From assembly GCA_964036045.1 (NCBI GenBank), contig OZ038378.1, positions 182,306,944-182,370,943 on the forward strand: a stretch of 64,000 bases of DNA. Direction: 5' to 3'. Made by a program: the position numbers and the translations under genes. Below are positions 45,900 through 53,315 of the stretch, piece by piece (position 1 is the first letter of the stretch; each line of letters begins with the position of its first letter). The stretch comes from Eutreptiella sp. 'Long Island Sound 2002' (taxonomy: Eukaryota; Euglenozoa; Euglenophyceae; Eutreptiales; Eutreptiaceae). The notes under the pieces were generated by a model that saw nothing but the letters and a program-made list of their open reading frames with translations, made no database searches and was not told the origin of the DNA.

Positions 45900-46996
45900 C
45901 GTGCGTGTGTGTGTGTGTGCGTGGGTGCGTGCACCTGTGTGCGGGTGTGTGGCTGAACAGTCATGACAAACACCCCATGGCGCCCGTCCCAGAACCCTTC
46001 ACCAGGACAACACCTGAGTTTGCAGCGTGCATCAGCACAGAAGAGCCCTTGACTTCCTCCTGGACGGAAAGCACACCAGTGTTTGGCATCAACCCCCATC
46101 CCCCTTGCCCCTTGAATACCCCCCCGCAATGCACGATGGCGCCCCACACACCCCTGGGGCCCTGTGAGCTGCGGTAGATGTGATGACCTCTGGCAAGCCT
46201 CACCAGTCTCAAGACCTACAAGGCATAGCCCGTCCTGCGGTCTGGTGGCTAGGCCCCGACCTCTTGCATCATGTCTCGGGCTGTGCACCAGTGCCCAGGT
46301 GTCTCCAACACATGGGCACTCAATATGACATCGGAGCCTGTCGTGTCAACTGCAGTGGCCGCAACTGCGTGTGGGTGAGCGCAGATACCCCACGAGGGGG
46401 GGCCGCTTTGAGCAGGTCCCCTGTGCCACTGGTCAGGACCATGACTTGACATGGTCGTGTGTGGGTGTGAGTCAGCGGTGGGCAAGAGTCAACGTGTTCA
46501 GAGTGTAGAGGGCATCACTGCGCCAGGGTCGCCCAGGGTCAGCGGGTGGCCCCGATGGCCCAGTACTAGCACAAGTGCACTGTTCCCGGGGTGGGCTGGG
46601 TTGGGTGTGTCTTGACGTAGCCTGAAGCGCTTCCATTGTCATGAGATGGCGACCTGTCAGGGCGTCTCAGGCTGCCGTGCGTCGGACTCTGTGGAGGCGA
46701 CACCTTTTAGTAAAAGTGTGCAAGTGACGATGCCCCCCCCCGCAATGCAAAGGGGTTGACCCCCCTTGGGGTAGGTACCCCCCTCTTTGGGGTCTTTCAG
46801 GCCACAAGAACCGGATACACCGGCATGCCCCAGCCCACTCCTGATCCACAGGACTGCGCCTCACCCCAAGCGTGACCTGATAACATGCTTCTGCTCCAGC
46901 ATCCAACAACTCTTGTATCCGCACGGCATTGCCTTCTTTGGCCGCCTCAAGCAATTCAGCGTTAAGATCGTCGCAATGCCCCGGATCTTTCGCCAT
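32865..46996 (-). CDS. RMT2-type protein arginine methyltransferase (ankyrin + methyltransferase)
   Basis: RMT2 (type IV) enzymes put one methyl group on the delta nitrogen of arginine. They combine N-terminal ankyrin repeats with a GAMT-like SAM domain. Ten minus-strand exons: 46877-46996 (ATG), 44323-44368, 43942-44019, 43592-43673, 42214-42290, 41466-41606, 38247-38351, 37432-37553, 35092-35232 and 32865-33002; total 1,050 bp, 350 codons, no internal stop. Landmarks: ankyrin units (LLEAAKEGN, EAVSLLLNAGAPWNALD, AGEYAMDAGH), DGVMMEWETPIMKAHAELL, SAM motif VGFGMGIIDTF, HTIIEAHPDVHRKML, GRWQDVI, FDAIFYDTYAEHYTDM, RPGGMYSFFNGLAP and DGVRRKYW. The upstream frame is open to 47,266, so a longer N-terminus is possible. 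No stop codon follows directly: the last exon ends in a GT donor and may splice into PRMT7. All junctions are GT-AG except exon 2 to 3. Confidence 0.93.
33093..33137. repeat. (GCACA)n array 1
   Basis: About nine pentamers. A second, longer array of the same pentamer lies 230 bp away. Confidence 0.95.
33366..33435. repeat. (GCACA)n array 2
   Basis: About fourteen perfect pentamers in RMT2 intron 9. Confidence 0.95.
33590..33940. repeat. R3 element, copy c
   Basis: Contains both R3 halves in order: GGGTACCCCAACAGACATAC + CCTCAAAATG, then AAATTCTGAGCATTTTGAGT and CGGCGCCTTCGGCGCC. More diverged than the copy at 39.3 kb. It lies in RMT2 intron 9. Confidence 0.75.
34070..34350 (-). repeat. Module array with tRNA-like promoter boxes
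   Basis: Three modules of GGGAGCACAAGTTGTACCCC ... GAGACAAACGCCCGGAAGTCC (34,070-34,125; 34,163-34,215; 34,290-34,345). Between two of them the minus strand has a box-A-like AGTGGTTGAGTGG and a box-B-like AGTACGAATCC about 40 bp apart (34,270-34,205). This suggests a tRNA-derived SINE with a tandem tail. Only one cluster is in the window. Confidence 0.4.
35092..35232 (-). CDS. RMT2 exon 9
   Basis: GCCTAG|GACTTC to TTCGAG|GTGTCA, 47 codons. DFHDILPDILRPGGMYSFFN and GLAPKNVFFHAVACQSVQLE form the conserved RMT2 catalytic-domain core. Confidence 0.97.
35639..36343 (-). pseudogene. Intronic ORF with SNF2-helicase-like Walker A
   Basis: A 234-codon open frame in RMT2 intron 8. It contains QWALFYIRPECLD followed by GGIMATGMGTGKPGHHHALQ, the arrangement of a SNF2/DEAD-like helicase start (Q motif-like aromatic region, then GGILADEMGLGKT). 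The rest has no recognisable helicase motifs, the DE of DEMG is TG, and the frame is short, so I read it as a decayed mobile or viral-type helicase fragment. Chance similarity is possible. Confidence 0.35.
36351..36381 (+). other. Perfect hairpin followed by a T run
   Basis: Arms AACTGTGCAC and GTGCACAGTT around TGCAT, then eight T and a long G run. Resembles a Pol III or intrinsic-terminator shape, but no transcript ending here is supported. Confidence 0.4.
37432..37553 (-). CDS. RMT2 exon 8
   Basis: CCTCAG|GGTGGG to ATGCAG|GTCTGG. With the split Gly codon it reads GWDRKPGVRIAFGRWQDVI, then GPFDAIFYDTYAEHYTDMQ, a near-perfect match to RMT2 (GWDKKPNVRI, FDGIFFDTYGEYYEDM). Confidence 0.97.
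38247..38351 (-). CDS. RMT2 exon 7
   Basis: CTCCTAG|GCTTTG to GAGGACG|GTGTGC. FGMGIIDTFIQSVGCKTH and TIIEAHPDVHRKMLEDG: SAM-binding motif I and post-I of the RMT2 family. Confidence 0.97.
38622..38655. repeat. 34-bp imperfect palindrome
   Basis: GCCGGCCAAATGTATGGCC and its near reverse complement meet at the central GGCC, followed by GGCTGGCC repeats. Could extrude a hairpin. It is in RMT2 intron 6. Confidence 0.6.
38964..39070. repeat. Repeat R4, copy a, with 20-C run
   Basis: The C run is followed by GGTGTCCAACGAAC, AAAAAATATGGTCCAAAC and GTGTCCGTTGGACACG. The last block recurs at 40,014-40,095 beside a G run. Confidence 0.7.
39318..39837. mobile_element. R3 MITE-like element, complete copy d
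   Basis: Inverted ends AAGGGGGGCGACCTGTTCAA (39,318) and its counterpart ending at 39,837 match at 23 of 27 positions. Direct copies of GGGTGCGAAAACTTTTGGGG lie just inside both ends. The interior has the CCTCAAAATG hairpin block and the GGCGCC palindrome shared with four other loci. No coding frame is common to the copies, and no clear target duplication is seen. Confidence 0.75.
40014..40095. repeat. Repeat R4, copy b
   Basis: AAAAAATACGGTCCAAATGG and two copies of CGTTGGACACGG, ending in a 14-G run. Confidence 0.7.
41025..41126 (-). other. Exon-like block R16, copy b
   Basis: Reads EASASWHMPHPPAFSDHCAE on the minus strand. The block at 51,850-51,955 reads AYASWHMPHAAACSPFCADW; the codons differ mostly at third positions, which is a protein-level signature. 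It lies in RMT2 intron 6, is flanked by homopolymers, and has no clear donor. Probably a captured exon or part of an unknown element. Confidence 0.4.
41466..41606 (-). CDS. RMT2 exon 6
   Basis: TCTCAG|GGCGCA to GTCG|GTGTGC. RNVRYEGDKLLDHADDGVMM, then EWETPIMKAHAELLC and DVLNVG, the RMT2 linker and entry to the SAM domain. Confidence 0.97.
42214..42290 (-). CDS. RMT2 exon 5
   Basis: CCGCAG|GTACCT to TTGG|GTGTGT, 77 bp. YLERKQLADERQVKGG...EDSSEYLG, the charged linker that precedes the methyltransferase domain in RMT2. Both phases are exact. Confidence 0.88.
42644..42680. repeat. CACTGCGTGCG 11-bp repeat
   Basis: Three imperfect copies. The same sequence recurs at 43,292-43,316 at the end of R5 copy b. 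Confidence 0.7.
42780..43010. repeat. 111-bp tandem duplication, open on minus strand
   Basis: Two full units and a partial third. On the minus strand each reads as one continuous frame with FPLLLNKALKWGQESW and LDFVEEGHVQSG, differing mainly by conservative changes. It sits in the intron between RMT2 exons 4 and 5. Function unknown. Confidence 0.65.
43125..43310. repeat. Dispersed repeat R5, copy b
   Basis: See 3,316. It ends in the CACTGCGTGCG repeat. Confidence 0.65.
43592..43673 (-). CDS. RMT2 exon 4
   Basis: TCTGCAG|GTGAAT to CTTGG|GTATGG. EYAMDAGHQPIIDIIVNHAV, the last ankyrin helix pair of RMT2 (family: AGDYAIxxGHxxVxxLLL). Confidence 0.95.
43942..44019 (-). CDS. RMT2 exon 3
   Basis: GCCCAG|GGAATC to GTGCAG|GTATGG. 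NQEAVSLLLNAGAPWNALDR, ankyrin repeat. Confidence 0.95.
44060..44083. repeat. (TG)n microsatellite
   Basis: About eleven TG dinucleotides, 40 bp upstream of exon 3 in transcript sense. Confidence 0.9.
44323..44368 (-). CDS. RMT2 exon 2
   Basis: GGCCCAG|GCTGGG start, phase 0. HDGTTAATCVTTCG plus N from exon 3 gives the ankyrin consensus DGTTxLHxAAxxGN at exact length. The 46-bp length keeps the ten-exon frame, but the donor would be G|GG or, shifted one base, GG|GT paired with AGG|: not canonical GT-AG. Confidence 0.8.
45797..45960. repeat. Long (TG)n microsatellite
   Basis: More than 50 TG dinucleotides with a few interruptions, in RMT2 intron 1. Confidence 0.97.
46877..46996 (-). CDS. RMT2 exon 1
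   Basis: ATG at 46,996 in AAAATGG context; 40 codons to TATCAG|GTCACG. Encodes AELLEAAKEGNAVRIQELLD, the first ankyrin helices. An in-frame upstream ATG near 47,090 is possible. Confidence 0.9.
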
Positions 46997-48975
46997 TTTG
47001 TATTGTAAGACGGAGCCTTGGGGAAGGGCGGAGGGGTCTTGAACTAACCCCGCCCCCCGCGCGTGCAAATGGAGACATGTGGGAGACATATCATACAACC
47101 GCTGATGCTGCGAGACCGCCTTTGCGTGAGGCGTCCCATTGCACAACCGGTATCCACGTCTCAACCCATGCCCAAAACAAAAGCCGGATGCAACTCCCCA
47201 TTCGCAGTGCGGCCCCCATTGTAACGAAGCGCCCGGCGCCTTCAGGCAGCGCCTGTTGAGGACCACTTCGCTGCATCTTAGAGGCCACTTTTTGCTTCAG
47301 TGTGTCACCTTCAGAGGCACTGCTGTGTGATCTCTCCCGGGGCTTATCGCTTCCACCCAATGCCTTCGGCGTGCTCCTGCTTTCGGTAGCGACCTCAGCC
47401 ACTGAATCTTGGAGGACGGGCCGAGGCCATTGTTGTCAGTCCCCTTCAATCCCCGACACACACATCTTTGTCACCGCCCTGAAGTTGTCTATGAAAGTCT
47501 GGGCTGGATTGTTTTATGACCCCTGCCACACATTGAGGCTGTGCATGCTGGCTCAATAGGAAGATTGGGGCTGCTGTGTTGTTTACCCTTGGTCCTCCTT
47601 GAAGGTTCCATAACAAACACATTACATTTCGAAGACCCTCGTGGGCGAATCCACCGGTGTTCGGCCCCTCAGCAGCGCAGTTGCACTATCACACAAGATG
47701 ACGTAAGGTACAGCAGAAGCAGGCAGTACTCGGTAAGAGAAAGAGAACTTCCCTGCGAATGTTGGGTTTACTTCGGTGGCTCCTTCCCCAGGGGCGTAGC
47801 GCCTCCAATTGTGTACACTTCCGTTTCAGCCGCCGAATATGTACCCCACAACCCAAAAGAAGAGCGCCAAACTGCTAATTCCATTGTTGTCAACTTTGGA
47901 TAACATGGGGTTGTGCCACCTAGGCACACGGGCGGGGGGGGGGGGGGCAACTACAACCGGTCCTAATGCGACAACCCCCCCCCCCCCAGCTATCTGTCAA
48001 AACTTGGGGGGGGGGGGTGGGGGGGCAGTTTGGGGGGTCGGCTGGAGGGTTTGTGGGGGGGGGGGGTTCGGCCGCGGGGGGGGGGGTTCCAAGGTGGGGG
48101 GGCCTGCGCGCAACCCACTACTACCACATGCATACCTCCAGGGGGGATGTGTGTCTGGGGGGTTGGGGGTACGGAGGTATGTATGTGATAACAGTGCTTT
48201 CTCGTCTTTGCCGGGAAGAAAGTCTTAAGGGTCGCATGGAGGATGCAGGATCTTCACTTCGCAACAAACGACATTTGTATAGCGCCTCATCTTGCTAATC
48301 TGGCGCTCAAAACATGGATGGTTTGATGAAACGGAAGCATGCACAACAAAACTTCGGTGCCGTTGGCTCCATGGCCCCGACACCACTATCTCTCAAAACC
48401 CGGGGGGTGGGGGGTGGGGGGTGTCGCACACACGGACCGGGCCCGGCTGCCCCCTCAGGCCTAGGCACAGATTCATGTATTTCTGTTTTCTATTTCTATT
48501 TCTTTCATAGTTGACTGCGGGTGGTGTGCAATCTATTTTGTTTTTTTTTGTTGCTGTGTTTATATATGCAATCAGATGTAGATTGTGTTCTCTGTGGGCT
48601 GCCACACCTTTTTGCCAAGCCAATTGTGCTTTTAAGCACGCTCTCATCAATCAGGCATCTCGCACCAATACCCACACCGTGTATAATTTCTGTTTTTTGC
48701 ACTTACAAAAAAGAGCTCTGATTTCCTCATTGGTGTTAAATTGGCACTTGATTTCTAATTGATTCCCCTGTCATACCATTCGGCCATTCTCTTGACAGTG
48801 CACAGGAGAGCATCTTTTGCATTTGCAGCCCTGCGCCCACCAAGAATATGCTGCCTCCATAATTATGCTGGATTCTTCCCCCAATTGAATCCACACTGCA
48901 TCTCCCTTTAGGTTTGGCAACATGAGCCGAGCATGCCTAGACAGGGCATGGGGCCAGTTGTTGTGTGAATTCAGA
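46997..48975. other. Upstream region of RMT2
   Basis: A minus frame (47,091-47,402) is open with a hydrophilic SSASEGDTLKQKVASK-type sequence and could be an untranslated or alternative leader. From 47.9 to 48.1 kb it is mostly G and C homopolymers. Around 48,262-48,300, TTGTATAGCGCC and GGCGCTCAAA resemble a widespread SINE tail. No TATA box or other promoter is recognisable. Confidence 0.4.
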
Positions 48976-48985
48976 TGGCATAGGC

Positions 48986-50163
48986 AGGGGGGGGGGAAAA
49001 ATGCGGTCGCCGGGATTGGAAAAAAATGCGGAAAAATGCGGAAAAAATGCGGAAAATGCGAGAAAAAATGCGGCATAAAATGCGGTTTTGCTACAATGCT
49101 ATAGGACTCCCAAAACCCCTATGTTTATCAAGACGCATGTTGATCTGTTGACACCATCGCTCCATCAATGTGAAGACTACGGCCCCGGCTCAACATGCAA
49201 AGCGTGGTAGGGAAGTCTCACCCTTCTACTGTGGTTTAGGAGGAGGGGCGTTACACCCTCGGCAAGAAGCAGCAGAGCCCCATCATCTGTCCACTCATCA
49301 AAAAGTAGTGTGGTGTTGCGGTCGGCAGTCTTCTTGTGAATTGCTCCTCGGTGCCCGTCAAGCACACGCTGGCCGTTGACTTTGGGGAAGTCAGAGCTGC
49401 CTTGCGGCAAGCAACCGGCAATGGTGGTGTACTTCTGCAACCAAGCACGCACAAGGGGGTGATCCAGCTTGTCCAACGGGATGCCGGCACCGGCGAAGGC
49501 AAAGACCGTATCATCAGCGGCCTTGTTCTTGTCGTTGCATGACGCCACAACGGATTGTAGGCTGGGCTGCCTCATTGCGGCTTTATGAGGTAGAGCATCT
49601 GCCTCTGCCTCTAGGCGGCGCTCGACCCGTGCCTTCTCCCTCTTCTGCATAGTCTCAACGGCCACCTGGTGCTTTTTGGAGTCCAAATGACATTGGACTG
49701 TGCTCTTCGTTGTGTGGCTCACGGGGCATCCACACGCATCGCACCATAGTACTTCAATACCAAGATCATTGGTGCGGAGACTCAGGGGATGGCCAGGGAA
49801 TTGTTCCTTCCGCTTCCCAGGGCCCATGGTGCAATACTTTGCGCCGGCACCACCTCTCCCCTTACCACGTACTTTGCGGCGGGGTGGGCTATTTCCATCA
49901 TCAGATGTGGGCTCAGAAGGAGGGCAATGGGAGGGCATAGCATGTGACATGTCTAAGGGAAAAGGAGCCATGTAACAAACAAAAGTGGCGGTGTTGGGAA
50001 GGTATGCAAACACTGACTTGACTACAAAACTACCCTTTAGTTGAACTACACAATGCCACTTGAATGTATCCTCTTGAACATTACACTAAGGGACCTGCCC
50101 AGAAAATGCGAAAAAAAATGCGGAAAATGCGAAAAAATGCGAATCGCATTTCCCCCCCCCCCT
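48986..50163 (-). mobile_element. Complete hAT element with 8-bp target duplication
   Basis: The element starts AGGGGGGGGGGAAAAATGCG and ends in the inverse of AGGGGGGGGGGGAAATGCG. It is flanked on both sides by the identical octamer GCATAGGC (48,978-48,985 and 50,164-50,171). Eight-base duplications and short (C)AGGG ends are hallmarks of hAT elements. Subterminal AAAATGCGG arrays (49,000-49,087; 50,101-50,145) are typical transposase-binding repeats. Inside is one minus-strand ORF for the N-terminal half of a transposase. At 1.18 kb it is too short to encode a full transposase, so it is a deletion derivative. Confidence 0.92.
49177..49971 (-). CDS. N-terminal half of hAT transposase (BED/CGGBP1-like zinc finger)
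   Basis: An uninterrupted frame; ATG at 49,971 or, if the TTAG acceptor at 49,955 is used, at 49,950. A basic lead (RRKVRGKGRGGAG) is followed by a zinc finger, LWCDACGCPVSHTTKSTVQC then HLDSKKH, as in CGGBP1 and BED fingers. A KR-rich helix comes next, then AFAGAGIPLDKLDHPLVRAW and TTLLFDEWTDD, the hAT signature (IPLxKLxxP..., VDETTD-like). It stops at 49,177, before the remaining catalytic residues and the hATC dimerisation domain. It could bind element ends without cutting; whether it is expressed is unknown. Confidence 0.8.
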   Translation of the reverse strand: MAPFPLDMSHAMPSHCPPSEPTSDDGNSPPRRKVRGKGRGGAGAKYCTMGPGKRKEQFPGHPLSLRTNDLGIEVLWCDACGCPVSHTTKSTVQCHLDSKKHQVAVETMQKREKARVERRLEAEADALPHKAAMRQPSLQSVVASCNDKNKAADDTVFAFAGAGIPLDKLDHPLVRAWLQKYTTIAGCLPQGSSDFPKVNGQRVLDGHRGAIHKKTADRNTTLLFDEWTDDGALLLLAEGVTPLLLNHSRRVRLPYHALHVEPGP

Positions 50164-50171
50164 GCATAGGC

Positions 50172-51754
50172 CAGGTGTTCAGTTGCTCGGACCTTTTCCA
50201 GCACTTGTCGGCTCCGAAGATAGAACGTTGTGCCCCCCCCCCCCCTCCCCCAACGCGGGGGCTCCCTACATGAAACCACCATGGACTACATGCCCAGCAA
50301 CACATGAGGCCCCCGTGCTGGACCGCTGCCACAAGCAATATGCCACCCCATGCCACAAAACACCGAGACGTCCCTGTGCACCTGACGATGCCATGTTCAC
50401 CTCAATGTTGAGGGTTGGATGCTTGATCACCGCAGGGGTTTGGATTTGGGGGCCCCTTGGGGCCTGGGACTCGGGTGCCTACGGGTCTGGGGTCCAGCAA
50501 ACAGTGATGACCGGCGCAGAGTAGGCCCTCAAGTGCAATGCCAATGGGATCCGTACCACAAACGAGACTCCTCATCAATGCGGGCCTCTCTCTGCGGGGG
50601 AGCGCATCAGTGAACAATGCCTTTGCGTTGGGTCAGCCATGTGCCTCGGACAAAGAAGGGGGTGCCCATGATGCGCTGGGGGTGGGAGCGGGGGGGGGGG
50701 GGGGCAGAGGGTGATTGCCAGAGCGGCTGCAAACACGGTTATGGGCGGTTGGACAAGCGCTTGCGTGGCAGGCACGGGCAGTTGAACAACTGTTGGAGGG
50801 CAGCTGGCAGCAGTCAAAGGCAGTTAGAACGGAATGGCCCCACAGCCTGAAGGAGGAGGGGGGGGTACCCAACCCCTTCAAGCGCATCTTTGGCGGGGTG
50901 CTGCAAGGCAGCAGCGCAGGCAGAGGGCAGCAGATCTGGGGGGTTGAGTGTGCATGTGGGGGCGGGGAGGGGTGCCCCTCTGCATCTGCCCCTTTGTGCC
51001 TTGGACACGGCCGTGCCTTGCACAGGTCCCATGGGACATCAACCACAGGAACGTGTCCCCCTCACGCCATTCCCGGGTGCGAATACGCAGCACATCCGGG
51101 CCATGATCGGCTCTTGCCGCCGGCTCACACTGAACAGAGGGCACCCTGATGCTTGGGACAGCGCCCAGCTCCACCTGGGGCTCGATCACAGTACCCCCTG
51201 ATCGGCGGCATGCGCCGCGCCACGTGGCCTCTTACCTCTCCCCATACCCCACACCCGCTCCACACGGCGCTCTCTCTCAAACTGCACTTGGAAGCGCCAT
51301 GGATGCTTTGTCTAGGCATTGCTTGTCCGCCAGAACGAGCTGAGGCGCCGCGGGATGATGGGCTGGCGATTGCCAAGTGGCTGAATTCCACCCACGAACC
51401 CCTTGACTGTACGAGATGACCCGCACGCCGACCATACCTCGGGGAAACTCTGGCAGGGGCATCGAGAGCCATCTGCTTGAGAGTGCCCAAAGCCCACGGT
51501 GGGCTGGACTGTCCAGTTAGTGACGCAGACTTCCCCCGCAGGAGGAACTCGGGCTATTGCACGTGTGCACGAGCGGCAGTCAGCACAAAGCCCAGAAAGA
51601 ACATTGGCTTGTCAGTGGCCTAGAAGACCATAGGTACCTTTCTGTCACAAAGAGTGAGACACGAAGACGCCAGTGGACAGGCTACTAACAAGCAAAGCGG
51701 TAGTGGTGCAGCGGCACATCGTTGACCACTGCTAGGCAGCAGCCATCGGATCTG
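50172..51754. other. Region between hAT element and candidate exon
   Basis: Two G/C runs (50,232 and 50,690). A minus frame near 51,190-51,000 (PDVLRIRTREWREGDTFLW) looks protein-like and begins after a CTGTTCAG acceptor, but I cannot assign it. Otherwise nothing recognisable. Confidence 0.35.
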
Positions 51755-51955
51755 TCAGTCAATTACTGGGTTCACAACTTCTGCAAAGACAGCCGCCCCC
51801 TCCCCCGGGGGGTAAAGCCCCAAGCGGATGGTTTTGGACGGATCCAGGAGGGGAGTTCGGGAGGATAATACAGGGAAATCGTGCCACCAGTCAGCACAAA
51901 ATGGGCTGCAAGCGGCTGCATGAGGCATGTGCCAGGAGGCGTAGGCACCTGCAGA
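51755..51955 (-). CDS. Candidate terminal exon of unknown gene (R16 copy a)
   Basis: After acceptor GTTCTGCAG|GTGCC the frame reads AYASWHMPHAAACSPFCADW, then WHDFPVLSSRTPLLD, and stops at 51,755. The first 33 residues recur at the protein level at 41,025-41,126. Family not recognised. It lies between ALPH and RMT2 on the same strand. Confidence 0.35.
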   Translation of the reverse strand, partial: SAGAYASWHMPHAAACSPFCADWWHDFPVLSSRTPLLDPSKTIRLGLYPPGEGAAVFAEVVNPVID

Positions 51956-52454
51956 ACAGACAACATTAAGCTGCATCCACCGATGCAATCGAAAGAAAAT
52001 AGTGTCACCGGTGGGGGGCAAGCAATATACTGCTTGCTGACACCAGCGAAGGGTGTCAACGTCCCGAACCGTGAAACTGATAATGCGGGACACTACGGAG
52101 TGCAACACGCGCAGAACGGTCGACTGAGGGCACCCAGATAAACAAACGATTCGGGTTCAGGTCGCGATGCTGAGCAAACACGACATCCATGAGTGGAGAA
52201 CAGGTTGGACATTCAAAACGGCACTGACAATGATGCTTGATATGTGTTTGTGGGCATCTACGTGGAGTGTCTGGAGGGTCACAGTATATTTCAAATGCCA
52301 TGTGGATGTCAGCCCAGAGGGCTGAGCGTAGACCACTGGGGTGTGTGATCCATGGGCATGCACAGTGAAGCCCATAGATGTGGGGGGGTTTAGCACAAGG
52401 CCTCGGTATCTGATTGTTTGCCTTTGGCGGCGCCTATTGGCCTCTCGCCGCTGC

Positions 52455-52874
52455 TCATTCTGACCCTCTGTGGGCCCGAACGTGTTTTGGTTGTGTCAAC
52501 GGAGCCCCTGGATGACTTGTCCTGTGTGTGGGGGGGGGGATCATGCAAGTGCCTTTGCAAACCCGTATTCCATCAGTCATGCAGTCGCACAAGACGGGCA
52601 ACTGCCAGGTCTCCGATAGGACGTCACAGACCTGCTGCATCTCTGTCGCTGCTGTGGAGCAGCGGGCACCCACCCACACGTTGTCCCAGAAGTGGGCGAG
52701 GGACACGGTGTTGCCCCAAGGGGTCGACCACGGGGGGTGAGCGCAGCGTGAAAAATTGAGGCGGCCGATACAGCGCCCCACATGGAGCGAAGGTCTGCGC
52801 TCTGGGCGCTGAAGGGGCCGCCCACAGGTACTGCTCCCGTGAAACTCCATATCACCCCTGATGCTCATGTGCAT
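52455..52874 (-). pseudogene. Possible reverse-transcriptase fragment
   Basis: An open minus frame with SLAHFWDNVWVGARCSTAAT followed by EMQQVCDVLSETWQLPV. The spacing of an aromatic/acid pair (the YxDD-like loop, here FWDN) and the following EM...L...W.L resembles non-LTR reverse transcriptases. No other RT motif is visible, so this is tentative. Confidence 0.25.
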
Positions 52875-53211
52875 GTGTCTGTGAGTAGGGGGAAATAAAT
52901 GAGGCTTTCAGGTCGGAATGATGCAGGTGGCAAAAGGGGTTCAAGGTGCCCATGCCTGCGCGATCAAGGTTCTTGTTGTCCCTATGGATTGCCCCCCCCC
53001 CCCCCCTCCCAAAGTACGTAGGACCCCACGAAGAGCCACTGCATCACTGGCGCCTGAGAAGGAAGGGGAGGGGGGGCTGCCATAAAGGCTGAGTCACGGC
53101 CTTCAAGCGGTGACCCCTCCAGTGAGCACCGCTGTTCTGATCCGCGCTGTGTCTGCTTCTGGGGCCACGTTCGCTCGGTGACGCAGCAATTGCGAAGGAC
53201 GGGACACTTGT

Positions 53212-53315
53212 TTACGTAGGAGCACGGCTCTTCAAAGACTGCACGTGATGTATGGTCATGGACGGCAGAATGCAGCACGTCAGCTGGCCTCCGTAGCAAC
53301 AGCCAGTGTCGAGTC
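53212..53315 (-). CDS. ALPH last exon
   Basis: CTGCAG|GACTCG; reads [20 protein letters not shown] to a TAA. The GLDTGCxYGGxLT signature closes ALPH/ApaH catalytic domains. Confidence 0.92.
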
